Positions 44,698-56,960 of a stretch of 64,000 nucleotides of DNA are shown here, in pieces. How positions within the stretch are numbered: the stretch's first letter is position 1; every line of letters begins with the position of its first letter. The stretch spans positions 159,732,490 through 159,796,489 of the forward strand of contig NC_133666.1 of NCBI RefSeq assembly GCF_037893015.1. Direction: 5' to 3'. Under the pieces are notes generated by a model, which was not told the DNA's origin, made no database searches, and saw nothing but the letters and a program-made list of their open reading frames with translations. The position numbers were made by a program, and so were the translations under genes. The DNA is from Macrotis lagotis (taxonomy: Eukaryota; Chordata; Mammalia; Peramelemorphia; Peramelidae).

Positions 44698-47600
44698 TTA
44701 ATAAAAGAGAGATTTTATTTATTTTGAATTTTACAATTTTCCCCCAATCCCTCCACAGACAGCCTGTTAGTCTTTACTTTGGTTCCATGGTGTACATTGA
44801 TCTAAGCTGAATATGATGAGAGAGGAATCATATCCTCAAGGAAGAAAAATAAAGTATAAGAGATAGCAAAATTACATAATAAGATAATGGGTTCTTTTTT
44901 AATTAAATGTAATAGCCTTTGGTCTTTCTTCAAACTCCACAATTCTTTCTCTGTATACAGATGGTATACTCTATTACAGATAGCCCAAAATTTTGCCTGA
45001 TTGTTACACTGATGGAATGAGCAAGTGTATTAAAGTTGATCATCACCCCCATGTAGCTGTTAGGGTGTACAATGTTTTTCTGGGTCTGCTCATCTCACTC
45101 AGGATCAGTTCATGCAAATTCTTCCAGGTTTCCCTGAATTCCCATCCCTCCTGGTTTCTAATAAAACAGTAGTGTTCCATGATATACATACACCACAATT
45201 TATTAAGCTATTCCCCAAATGAAGGGCATTTACCTAATTTCCAATTTTTTGCCACTACAAACAGGGCTGCTAAAAATATTATTTACATTTGATGTTTTTT
45301 GCCTTTTTTATCATCTCTTCAGTGTATAGACCCAGTAGTGGTATTGCTGAATAAAGGGGTATGCACATTTTTGTTGCCCAAGGGCATAATCCCAAATTGC
45401 TCTCCAGAAAGGTTGGATGAGTTCACAGTTCCACTAACAATATATTAGTGTCCCAGATTTCCCACATCCCTTTCAACATTGATCATTGTCCTTTCTGCTC
45501 ATATTGGCCAGTCTGAGAGCTGTGAGCTGGTATCTCAGAGATGCTTTAATTTGCATTTCTCAAATAAGTAATCATTTCGAGTAATTTTTCATGTGACTAT
45601 GGATTGCTTTGATTTCCTCAGCTGTAAATTGCCTTTGCCTTTCCTTTGATCATTTATCAATTGGGGAATGGCTTGTTTTTCTGAAAAATTTGGCTCAAGT
45701 CACTTTATATTTTAGAAATGAGTCATTTCTCAGAAATACTAGTTGCATTTTTTCCCAGTTTACTACATTTCTTTTGATCCTGGTTAAAGTGGTTTTGTCT
45801 GTGCAAAAGTTTTTCAATTTAATCTAATCAAAGTTATCTAGTTTGTTTTGAATGATGTTCTCTATCTCTTCTTTGGTCATTTTGGTTCTTTGGTGTTTCC
45901 TTTTCCATAGATCTGACAGTTAAATTACTCCTTAATCTTCTAGTTTGCTTATAATATTGTTTTTTTAATGTATAAATCCTATATCCATTTGGATTTTATA
46001 TTGGTTTAGGGTTTGGGGTGTTCATCTAATATAAGTTTCTTCCATATTAACTTCTAATTTTGCCAATAGTTTTTATCAAAGAGATATTTTTTTTCCCCCC
46101 AAAGCTGGACTCTATGGGTTTATCAAATAGCAGATTACTATAATCATTTCCTACTATTGCACCTTATCTATTCCACTGATCCATGACTCAGACAATTTTG
46201 AGGACTGAGGCATTATAATAAAGTTTTAGATCTGGTGAGACTAAACCACCTTCTTTTGCACTTTTTTCATTGAATCCCTGTAAATACTTGACATTTTGTT
46301 TCTCCATATAAATTTACTTAACACTTTTTCTAACTGGTTAAAGTAATTATTTGGAATTTTCATTGGTAGGGCACTAAACAAGTAGCTTAGTTTTGGTAGC
46401 TTTGTCATTTTTTTATTATATTAACTTGACCTATCCATGAACAGTTGAAGTTTTCTCAGGTATTTAAATCTGATTTTATTTGCATGAAAAGAGTTTTGCA
46501 ATTGTTTTCAAAAAGTTCTTGAGTCTTTCTAGAGGCAGGTATTTTATTTTGTCTGATGTTACTTTGAATGGGATTTCTCTTTCTTGCTCTTTCTGTTGTA
46601 TCTTGCTCATCATATATAGAAATGTTAAGAATTTATGAAGGTTTATTTTATATCCTGCTACTTTGCTAAAGTTGCTAATTATTTCTTTTTTTCTTTTTTT
46701 TAGTTTTTTTTTTTTGCAAGGCGAATGCGGTTAAGTGACTTGCCCAAGGCCACACAGCTAGGTAATTTTTAATTGTCTGAGAACAGATTTGAACCCAGGT
46801 ACTCCTGACTCCAAGGCTGGTGCTTTATCCACTATGCCACCTAGCCACCCCAGTATGCCACCTAGCCACCCCACTAATTATTTCTGTTTTTTTTTAGATT
46901 ACTTTTTGGGATACTCTAGGTATGGTACGATGTCATCTGCAAAGAGTGAGACTTTTGCCTCCTCTTTCCCTCTGCTAATTCCTTTCATTTCTTTCTCTGT
47001 TCTTATTGCTGAGTCTAACATTTCTAAAATGATATTGAATAGTAGTGGTGATAATGGGCATCTTTGTTTCAGCCCTGATTTCATTGGGAATACTTCAACT
47101 CTATCCCCATTGTGTATAATGCTTGTTGATTGTTTCATCTATTTACTGCTTATTATTCTAAGAAACAATCCATTTATTCATACAATCTCTAGTGTTTTTA
47201 TTTGGAATGGGTCCTACATTTGATCAAAAGCTTTTTCAGCATCTATTGATATGATCATATTTCTGACAGTTATGTAATTTTTATGATTAAGTATGCTAAC
47301 AGTTTTCCAAATATTGAACCTACCTGGCATCCTTGGATGAATCCTACTTGATCATAATGTATTATCCTAGTGATAACTTGTTGTAATCATTTTGCTAAGA
47401 TTTCATTTAAGATTTTTGTATCTATATTCATCAGGAAGATGGATCTATAATATTCTTTCTCTGTTTTACATCTTCCTGATTTAGGTATCAGCCCCATACT
47501 GGTGCCATAGATAGAGTTAGACAGAGTTCCATCTTCACCTATTTTTACAAAGAATTTATATAGAATTGGAACCAATTGTTCCTTAAATGTTTGACAGAAT

Positions 47601-50600
47601 TCACCTGTGAATTCATCTGGCCCTGAACATTTTTTCTTAGGGAGTTAAATAATGGCTTGTTGAATTTCTTTTTCTGAAATAGGTTTATTTACGTTTTTAA
47701 TTTGCTCTTCATTTAAACTGGGCAACTTATATTTTTGTAAATATTTGACCATTTCATTTAGATTGTCAAATTTATTGGCAGAGAGTTGGGCAAAATAATT
47801 CTCAAATATTACTTTAATTTCTTCCTCATTGGTGGTGAGTTCACCTTTTCCATTTATGATACTAGCAGTTTGGTTTTCTTCTTTGTATTTCTTAAGCCAA
47901 TTTAACCAAAATTTATCAATTTTATTAGTGTTTTCATAAAACCAACTCTTGATTTTATTTATTAGATCAATAGTTTTCTTGTTTTCAGTTTTATTAATTT
48001 CTCCTTCAATTTTTAGAATTTCTAATTTGACATTTATTTGGAGTTTTTTGATTTGTCCTTTTTCTAATTTTTTTAGTTGCATGTTTAGTTCATTGAATTC
48101 TTCTTTCTCTAATTTTTCAAGTAAACCTTTAAAGATATAATATATCCCCTGACAGCTGTCTTGGCTGTGTCCCATAAGTTTTATTATGTTGTTTCATTAT
48201 TGTCATTATCTAGGTTGAAATATTTATTTCTTTGTATAATTTGTTGTTTGATCTACTTGTTCTTTAAAATGAAGTTATTTAGTTTCCAATTAGTTCATTT
48301 TGGGTCTGTATCTCCCTGGCCCAATATTGCATATGATTTTTGTTGCATTATGGTGTGAGAAAGGTATATTGACTATTTCTGCCTTTCTGCAATTGATGAT
48401 TAGGTTTTTATGCCCTAGTACATGGTCAATTTTTGTGTAAGTGCCATGTACTGCAGAAAAAATTATATTCCTTTGTATTCACATTCAGTTTCTTCCATAT
48501 GTATATCATGTCTTGGCTTCCAAAAAATCTATTTACCTCAACTTCCTTCTTGTTTATTTTATGGTTATATGTATCCAAATCTGAGGGCAGGAGGTTGGGT
48601 TCTCCCAGTATTAGAATTTTGCTGTCTGTGTCTTCCTGTAACTCTTTTAACTTCATCTCTAAGAATTTGGATGCTATACTATTGGGTGCATGCATATTTA
48701 TCATTGAAATTACTCTATTGTCCATTTTATCTTTTAGGAGGATATAGTTTCCTTCCTTATCACTTCTATGAGACCTAATTTTACAGCTGCTTTCTCTGAG
48801 ATAAGGATTTCTATCCCTGCTTTTTTCACTTCAGCTGAAGCAAAATGCATTTTTCTCCAACCTTTAACCTCTACACTCTATATGTATCTCTTTGCTTTAA
48901 ATGAGTTTCTTGTAAGCAGTATGTTGTAGGATTCTGGTTTTTATTCCACTCCAATATTCTCTTACATTTTAAGGGAGAGTCCAATCCATTCACATTAAAA
49001 GTTAGAATTACTAATTCTCTATTGCCCTCCATGATATCTTCCCTCTGATTCTATTTTTCCCCCTTTTTTCACTTTATCCAAATTCACCTGTATTTGTTTC
49101 TGAATACCACCACCTTCTGTGTCTTTACCCTCCTTTATCCAACACCCTCCCATTTGTTTCCTCTTTCCCTTTGGCCTTTCTTCTTTCCCCTATTTCTTTT
49201 AGTTCCCCTTTTCATCTCCCCTTCCCTTTTCCCATTTTAATACTTGAAAGGTAAGATAAGTTTCTTAACTTAACTGTGTGTTTGTACTTTAAATTTAAGC
49301 CAAATCTGATGATGGCAAGATTCAGATGGTTTTCATCTCTTCCCTTCTTCTCCTCTATTGTAAAATGTCCTTTGTACCTCTTGATTTAATGAGATTCATC
49401 CTTTTCAATATCCTCCAGGCTCCTATCTCCTTACTGTCCCTATTTTAAGGGAGTGTTGTTTTTAAGTCATTCTATTTGAGTCACAGAAAAATCAGAATGT
49501 CTATCATTTCTGGCTAAGAATATTCTCTCTAATAGAGTTGCAAATGTCAAGAGTTATGAGAAACGTTCTCCCAGGTGGGAATAAAGCCAGTTTATCTTAT
49601 TGTATAGCAGTTTTTTCTATACCCCCTCCCTTTTTTGTTAACCTTTTCATGTATCTCTTGAATCTCCTGTTTCATGTCCAAATTTTCTATTTAGCTCTCA
49701 TCTTTTCATCAGGAATAGTTGGAAATCTCCCATTTCCTTAAATGTTCATCTTTTCCCCTGGAAGAGAAGGCTCAGTTTTGTCAGATAATGGATTTTTGGC
49801 TTCAATCAAAGCTCCCTTTGGACTGTCTCATTCCAGTTCCTTTGATCCCTTGATGCTGATGCAGCCAGGTCCTGCATACTCCTTACTGTGAGTCTTTGGT
49901 ATTTAAATTATTTATTTATGACTGCTTGCAGGATTTCCTCTCTTTTTTGATAGTTCTGAAATTTGGCCACAATATTCCTTGTGGTTTTCATTTTAAGACA
50001 GCTTTCTGGAGGGGATCCATGTAATTCTTTCAATAACTATCTTTCCTTTTGCTTCTGTGATATCCGGGCAGTTTTCCATCACTAAATCCTGTCATATTAA
50101 GTCTAGGCCTTTTTTCCCTCTTCATTGTTTGCAGAGATCCCAATGTCTCTCCTAGTTCTGTTCTTGAGGTCAATGGTTTTGCTCATGAAGGATTTTACAT
50201 TACTTTCTATTTTCCATTTTTTTGTTTTTTTAATAGTTCTTGTTGTCTCATGAGGTCATTAGTTTTCACAGATTCCATTCTTTTTTTAAGAGGAAAATTT
50301 TCTTCATTTGCCTCTTGCAACTCCTTTTCCAGCTGGCCAATTCTTTTTTTGAAGGAGTTTTCCATTTGCCCAAGTGTAGATTTGAGAGAATTATTTTGTT
50401 TTTACATTTGGTCAACTGAGGATCTGAGAGAATTATTCTCATTTTGTATTTGTGCTATTGTATTTTCCAAAGACTTGTTTTCCTATTGTGAAATGTTAAT
50501 TTTCTCTTGCAAGGTCTTAATTATCTCTTGAATTTCTTTCCCCAGTTTTTCCAATTTATTTTTAAACTCCTTCCTGCTTTCTTCAAGGAAGTATTTCTGG

Positions 50601-51425
50601 GCTGAAGACCAGTTCATATACTCCTCAGAAGTTCTAGATCTCTCTGACTTTGGATAGGTGACTTCAAAGTAATTCTCAATGGGTCCCACTTTTCAATGGC
50701 CTTTCTTCATTTTCCTAGGATCTTGTTTTGGAGGATGGGTTGCTTTTGAAAACCGTGGAGGCTTTTTTCACTTGCCTTAATAGCTCCAAGTGGGCCAGCC
50801 GGTAGTGGGTGTGGGTTGCTATCTCTGGAGTGTTTGAAACCCTCTACCTAGGCCTGGAGCAAGTGAAGATCAGGCAGCAGATTCTGGATTATCTTTGAAC
50901 AACGTGGATGGGTCTTTAGGGGAGGTAATTATTCTCCCTTTCAGCTGAGGGACCTCTGCTGCCAACACCTGATCCTGAGGGAGTTGGGGGGGAAGCTGTT
51001 ACTGTTTATTCTGGGAAGTGGACTCCACTAGAAGTATGGAGATTAGGGCCTGGTAGACCAGCAGGTAGATGTCCAGCAGTGCTCTGCAACTGTCCTGGAA
51101 TTTACCTCCTGCAGACTGGGACTCACCAGACCTCAACTCCCCCAGCCAAAGATTCCATGGCTAAAGTTAATTCTCACACCCACCATGCACCAAAGCCTCC
51201 ATGGCTAAAGCTGATCCTCTGGCTTCATGATACCTCTTGCTGGCTCACTTCTGGTTCAGCCACATTCCCTTGAGACATACCCTTTGGTAAGTGTTCTTGT
51301 CCTAGTTTCTCTCTCTAGGTTTTATTGGTTAAATTTCTAAGAGGTTTCTTTCATGTTATTTTGAGGGGAAACCAGGAGACCTTAGCACAGTGCCTGTCTT
51401 CTCTCTGCCATCTGGGCTGAAAGTC
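44698..51425 (-). mobile_element. Full-length antisense L1 nested in host L1
   Basis: About 6.5 kb without its nested SINE. Reverse-complement reading starts at 51425 with 'gactttcagcccagatggca'. The 5' UTR runs to about 50700. ORF1 (about 50700-49750) begins 'EYMNWSSAQKYFLEESRK' and is coiled-coil-like. After an intergenic stretch, ORF2 runs from about 48900 (endonuclease, 'INMHAPNSIASKFLEMKLKE') through RT, whose catalytic FADD box is intact near 46915, to the C-terminal region and the 3' UTR ending near 44700. Stops and frameshifts break both ORFs; the longest remnant is 176 codons. The TSD is 11 bp with two mismatches ('aaaaggctttt' 44687-44697, 'aaaatgcttgt' 51429-51439). L1 host sense resumes on both sides. 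Confidence 0.88.
46687..46873 (-). mobile_element. WSINE1-type SINE nested in the antisense L1
   Basis: This antisense copy has T-rich tail remnants at 46687-46718 and 'gcaaggcgaatgcggttaag' through 'gccacctagccacccc'. Its 12-bp TSD 'ctaattatttct' lies at 46675-46686 and 46874-46885. Its 5' terminal block ('atgccacctagccaccccag') is present twice in tandem, 46833-46872. Its tail splits the L1 just before the RT catalytic box. Confidence 0.92.
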
Positions 51426-52567
51426 AAAAAAATGCTTGTACACAAAGAAAACCACTCTAACAAACATCAAAAGTAATATAGTAAATTGGGAAATAATTTT
51501 TGCAACTAGTGTTACTGACAAATGACTCATTTCTGAAATATATAGAGAGTTGTGTCACTTTATACAAAAACCCCCCAAAATCAAGACACTCCCTAATTGA
51601 CAAATGTTCAATGGAAATGCAAAGGCAATTTTTAGACAATGAAACCAAAGCTATCTATGGTCAGATGAAAAATTGCTCTAAATCAGTGCTGATTAGAGAA
51701 ATGAAAATTAAAACATTTCTTGTGTTCAACCTCACACCTCTCTGATTGACTGATATGACCAGAAAGGACAATGATCAATGTTGGCAGAGATGTGGGAAAT
51801 CTGGGATACTAATTCAATTGTTGGTAGAGTTGTGATCTGATCCATTCTTTATGGAGTACAATTTGAAATTATGTACAAAGTTCAAGAAAAAATGATCCAG
51901 CAATACCTCTACTGGTTCAATATCCTGAAGAGCTCATGAAAAAAAGAGTAAATATATCATTTATGCAAAAATATTCATAGTAGCCCTATGGTGGCAAAGA
52001 ATTAGAAATAAAGGGGATGTGCATCAGTTAGGGAATGGCTAAAAAAATTGTGCTATATGTATATGATGGAACACTATTGTTCTAATAGAAATATGGAGGG
52101 TTGGGATTTCAGTGAAGCCTGGAAAAACTTGCCTGAATTGTATATGCTAATAGCAGCATTGTGGTAATAATCAACTTTAATGGATCTTCTCACTCCATCA
52201 GTGCAATAATGAGGGGAAATTGTAGGGTATCTGTGATGGAGAACACCATCTGTATCCAAAGAAAGAACTGTGGAAGAACCAAAGATTACCTTTAATTTTT
52301 TTTAAAAAGTTGTCTTAAGCACTACATAATTTTTCTATCTTTAATATTTTCTTTCTTCCTTGAAGATATTTTTTCTCTCAAAACATTCAATTTTGATCTA
52401 TGCATATCATGGAAACAATGTAAATATTATCATATTGCCTTCCATTGGGGGGAAGGTGAAGGAATGGAAGGAGGGGGAAATTTATAAAATTCGAAACCTT
52501 AAAAAATAATTGGTAGAAACTACTATTGTATGTAATTGAAAAACAAATAAAATATTTATATAATAAA
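51426..52567 (+). mobile_element. Full-length L1 (host), part 4: ORF2 C-terminus and 3'UTR
   Basis: Coding sense continues from 44697: the host ORF2 segment before the cysteine motif, then a motif reading 'QCWQRCGKSGILI' near 51770, in which the first two Cys survive. The 3' UTR follows with 'ggagaacaccatctgtatcc' and a G-rich run, and an A-rich tail ends at 52567. It then meets the right TSD (52568-52579) of the whole host element. Confidence 0.87.
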
Positions 52568-53471
52568 AAGAACTTCTTTTCCTGCATGCCCTAAATTTTG
52601 TTATGTTGTATCATTATTTAATTCTATTTAAAAAAATATTGATTCTTTCCATGAATTGTTGTCTGTCCCACTCATTCCCGAGTATTAGATTATTTCATTT
52701 CCAATTTTTAATCTCTTTCCATAACTCTTTATCATACAGAATATTTTTGCATGATGATGTGAAAAGGATGGATTTAACATTTCTTTCTTTTTGCATTTTA
52801 TTTTAATGCCCTAATACATAGCCAATTTTGGGGTGCTTTGTACCACTGAGAGAAAAATATTTTCATTTCTATCCCCATTCTGTTTTCTCCATTCTATCCT
52901 TTCTAAGTTTTCTAAAATTCTATGCATCTCTTTGCATTTTAATTGCTTATATTGTGGTTATATGTATCTAAGCTTTAGAGTAGAAGTTTGAGGTCACTAT
53001 TTCTACTTGTAAATTATATTCTAAGAAGTTGGATACTATAGCACTAAGTGCATAAATGTTTAATATTGCTATTAATTTGTTGTTTATGATATATTTTAGC
53101 AAGCTGTTAATTCCTTCCTTTTTACTTTTAATTTCACCTATCTTTGCTTTTGTTTTGTCAGAACTGAGAGGATTGCTTCCCCTGCTTTTTAAAACTTCAG
53201 TTGAAGCATAAAACATTGTGCTTCAGTCTTTTACCATTACCATATGAGCATCCCTATACTTCAAATATATTTCTTGTAAACAACATATTATTCAATCCTG
53301 ATTTTAATCCACTTTGCTATCTGGTTCTGTTGTATGGAAGAATTCATCTCATTCACATTCAGAGTTATTATTATTAATCTATATTTTTCTCCATTCCATT
53401 TCTCCCAATTTCTACTTGTCTCTCTCCTTTCACTGTATTCCTCCTCACTATTGTTTTCCTTCTCATTACCA

Positions 53472-53735
53472 CTTTGTTGTTGCTAGATGGCACAGGGCAT
53501 AGAGCACAAGCTTTGGAGTCAGGAGGATGGGAGTTTGAATTCAGGCTCAGATACACTAGTTGTGTGAACTTTGGCAAGTCACTTAACCCTGATTGCCTTG
53601 AATCCAGGGTCATTTCCACTAGTCGATTCATGTCTGGCCAGCAGATCCAGATGGTTCTGAAGGAAAATGTGAGACTGGTGACTCAGTTCCCTCACTCAAA
53701 TACATTTCATGGGTTTGTCATGACATCACCTCCCC
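53472..53735 (+). mobile_element. CORE-like SINE with RTE-derived tail
   Basis: The 5' part is tRNA/CORE-like ('gctagatggcacagggcata', 'gagtttgaattcaggctcag', 'ggcaagtcacttaaccctga'). The 3' part is 'gatggttctgaaggaaaatg', 'agactggtgactcagttcc' and 'gtttgtcatgacatcacc'. The same 3' module occurs at 13.67-13.78 kb ('gatgactctggaagaaagaa'). It is the tail type found on marsupial SINEs mobilised by RTE. It interrupts the intergenic part of the old L1. Confidence 0.75.
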
Positions 53736-54707
53736 CTTGCTCAACCTCAAGTCCATTTTATCAATTTCCCCCTTTTTCAGTTTTCCCTTCCCCTTCCTAC
53801 TTCCCTGTAGGGTAAGACAGCATTCTACACCAAACTGAATGTGTATGTTTCCCCTCTTTGAGTAAAATCTAATGAATGTAATGGTCACCCCCTAACTTTT
53901 TTCACTCTACTGCAATAAATTCTTTGTGCATTTTCATGTGATATTATTTACCCTCTTCTACCTCCCCCCAATTTTCTTCTCCCAGTAAAGTCATGTTTTA
54001 ACTCAATTTTTAATATCATCAAATCAAAACCAACTTAACTCATACTCTCTATGTATACTCCTAACTTTCCTAATAGAGATATTGTTTTCAAGAGTTATAG
54101 ATATCATCTTGCCATGTAGTAATGTGAGTAGTTTAATCTTACTGAAAAAAAAACATATTTTTGTTTCTTTCCTATTTGCCTTTTACGCTTTTCTAGATTT
54201 TTGAAGATCAAATTTTCTGTTCATAAGAAAATTTGAAAGTCAAATATTTTATTAAATATAAATTTTTATCCTGTAAAGATTATGCTCACTTTTGCTGGAG
54301 AGTTGATTCTAGTTTGTAATTCAAAGTCCTTTGCCTTCCGGAATATAATATTCAAATCCCTCTGATCCATTAAAGCTAGAAGTTGCTAAATCCTGTATAT
54401 TCCTGGATTTGACTGCTTGCTGTTTGGATTGTATCTTTCTGGCTACCTGCAGCATTTTGACCTGATAATTCTGGAATTTAGTGAAAATATTCAATGGAAT
54501 TTTCATTTTGGAATCTCTTTAAGGAGGTAACTACTGGATTCCTTCAATGACAATTTTACCTTCCAATTCTAGGATAATGGAGCAGTTTTCTTTGCTAATT
54601 TCTTGAAAGTGTTGTACAGGCTCTATTTTTAAAAATCATGATTTTAGGTAGTCCAATCACTCTTAAATGATCTCTCCTGGAACTAATTTTCATGTCACTT
54701 ACTTTTC

Positions 54708-54863
54708 TTTTTTTTTTTAGGTTTTTGCAAGGCAAATGGGGTTTAGTGGCTTGCCCAAGGCCACACAGCTAGGTAATTATTAAGTGTCTGAGACCAGATT
54801 TGAACCCAGCTACTCCTGACTCCAAGGCCAGTGCTTTATCCACTACACCACCTAGCAGCCCCC
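54708..54863 (-). mobile_element. WSINE1-type SINE nested in old L1 ORF1
   Basis: This antisense copy with a T11 tail, 'ggtttttgcaaggcaaatgg' and 'gccacacagctaggtaatta' ends in 'cacctagcagcccc'. A perfect 15-bp TSD 'tgtcacttacttttc' lies at 54693-54707 and 54864-54878. Confidence 0.95.
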
Positions 54864-55024
54864 TGTCACTTACTTTTCAATGAGTTATTTAACATTATTT
54901 TTCATCGTTTTGATATTGGTTGACTGATTCTTAATATTTCATAAAGTCATTAGCTTCCACTTTTGCAATTTTAACTTTTAAGGCACTATTTCCTTCATTT
55001 AGCAATTGTACTTTCTTTTGCATT

Positions 55025-56045
55025 CAGAATAAGACACATTTTTGGAATGTGAAAAATATAATAATATTTTTTGTTTGCTAAAATGACTTTTTTTATTTTT
55101 TGGTGAGGAAGAGAAAGTTTTGCACAAAAACATCTAATGCAGCTATTGTTAAAACGATTAGATAGCTTATTTCCCTGAAATAAGGACACCATTTAAATTT
55201 ATAAGAATATGAGTCATATGACAGCTGAAAAATGCTTAACAAATTTGAATAAACAGTTCTCAAGGGAAAATATCCAATCCATTGATAGACATTTTAAAAT
55301 AATATAAATTTCCTATAATTAGGGAAATACCAATTAAACAACTTTGAAGTTTTACTTCAAATTTATCAGATTGTCGTGCTTTAACAAAAAAGGAAAATGA
55401 CAAATGTTAGTGATGCATAACTGAAAATCAGACACATTAATTTACTGAATAAATTTCTACAAATTGACTCAGTCATTCTTGAAAATAACTTGCAACTATG
55501 TCAAAAAACCAACTATCTGCATATTCTTTGATTCAGAAATGTCACTATTAAATCTAAAGCACAGAGATATCTGTTATAAAATATTTAGAATAATATTTTT
55601 GAAGCGACAAAAAATCAAACAACCTAGCAGTTGGTCAATGAACAAACTTAGTATTCCATGCAAGTTTGTTAAAGTTATTGTTCTAGAAAATAACAAAAAA
55701 AAAAATTTCCAAGAATTTTGTGAAAGTTTGCAGGTACTGATGCAGAATGAAATGAGAATTTGAAAAAAAAAATTATATATCATAATATTAACACTGTAGA
55801 GGTGAACATTTTTCAAATCCTTGAGAAATGTGATCAGTACACTGGTCAACCATGATTCTAGATGACAAATGAAGAAGAATGTTACCTTCCTCCTTAGAGA
55901 GAGAGGTGATGGTCTGCTGTGCAGAATAAGACATATTTTTGAACATAAGCATATGATAATTTGTCTTGTTTGTTAATTTTTTCTAGTAAGGGAAGAGAAT
56001 TTTGGAGAAAAAAAGCAATGCTTGAAATTTTTTAAAGCAATAATT
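55025..56045 (+). mobile_element. Ancient L1 3' end(s)
   Basis: 55200-55800 decodes in pieces as the ORF2 C-terminal region of an old L1 ('aaaggaaaatgacaaatgtt', 'tgatgcagaatgaaatgaga'). 55800-56045 is its 3' UTR. A 3'-UTR block ('cagaataagacatatttttg', 55922) is repeated at 55025 ('cagaataagacacatttttg'), so the remains of a second old copy lie just upstream. Both are heavily decayed. Confidence 0.6.
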
Positions 56046-56214
56046 ATGGAAAAGGATCTGTGATAATCAATTTAATTTTCACCTGATAATTCCTTGTTGA
56101 GAAAAGAAAAAGTTTCTGAAAAATTATAATAGATATTAAAAGAAAGTAATTGAATTAAATTCTGTAAGGTACGTATATTTCATTATCTTTTCCTAGTACT
56201 CAGTAAGCTCCCTT

Positions 56215-56375
56215 GATGAGACTGGGAAAGAGGTACAGTTTACTGACTTTGGGATCAGATTATCTGAGTTCAAATCCTCCTTGCTTTTTCTTAAACAAAT
56301 CACTTAACTTCTTTAGAACTCAGTTACCTAATCTGAAAAATTAGAATTTTTGTTATCTTACATTAAAACCTTTTG
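56215..56375 (+). repeat. THER1/MIR-type SINE
   Basis: 'tgggatcagattatctgagt', 'tcaaatcctccttgcttttt', 'aaatcacttaacttctttag' and 'agttacctaatctgaaaaat' are in MIR order, plus strand. No TSD is expected at this age. Confidence 0.65.
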
Positions 56376-56769
56376 TGCTAGGAATTAAAATTCATTGATT
56401 TTCCTGCACTGAACATATAACCAAAGATTCTATATTCAAATCATTTGCCCAAAGAAAGTGCTTTCTGTGGGTATCCAAATCTGATTAAAACTGTTGAAAA
56501 CCCAAGTGATCATAAGAAACATTTCAGTAAAAAATATTTCTTTTTAAATCCAACAAGAAAAATTATTGTTTGCTGTGGTTCAAATAAAAGATAAGGCTTT
56601 ATAATTTTATCTCATAATGAAGGAACATGAATGATCTATATTTATTTGTGGAAATGAGGTATTAGGGATTAAAAAGTGAGAGAATAAGGTAGGTCCCCTT
56701 CTACTTTCTTTTGTTTTATTTTTTAGAATGGGGAAATAAAAAAAAATGGGTCAAGGACATGCTATATTT

Positions 56770-56960
56770 AGTTTGAATAGTATGATGGACAGGAATCTGG
56801 TTTCATAGGTAGACCTGGATGTCAATTCTGCTTCTGACTGATACTAGTAATATGAAGCTGGTTAAGTCATTTAGGTCCTCAGTCAACGCAAAGACTCTTG
56901 TATTTAAAGAGAAAGTATTTAAAAGAACCTTTTATACATCATAAAACTACTATTATAGTA
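56770..56960 (+). repeat. MIR-like SINE (weak)
   Basis: 'tgatggacaggaatctggtt', 'agacctggatgtcaattctg' and 'gctggttaagtcatttaggt' follow MIR order in degenerate form. Confidence 0.45.

Larger units (their letters stand above)
52568..55020 (-). mobile_element. Old L1, right arm (endonuclease, intergenic, ORF1)
   Basis: Reverse-complement sense gives ORF1 (about 55020-54250; its C-terminal part reads 'NQLSSKSEHNLYR'-like with stops), intergenic C/T-rich sequence (54150-53740), then the endonuclease (53300-52800) and linker start. It continues in the left arm at 32968-32252, giving one older L1 split by about 19.6 kb. Its 5' UTR is missing or merges with unassigned sequence. Two SINEs lie inside. 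Confidence 0.8.

Noticed and set aside
47645..48175. 176-codon minus-strand frame as a gene
   Set aside because: It is the linker region of L1 ORF2 in the antisense full-length L1. Adjacent frames hold the rest of ORF2.
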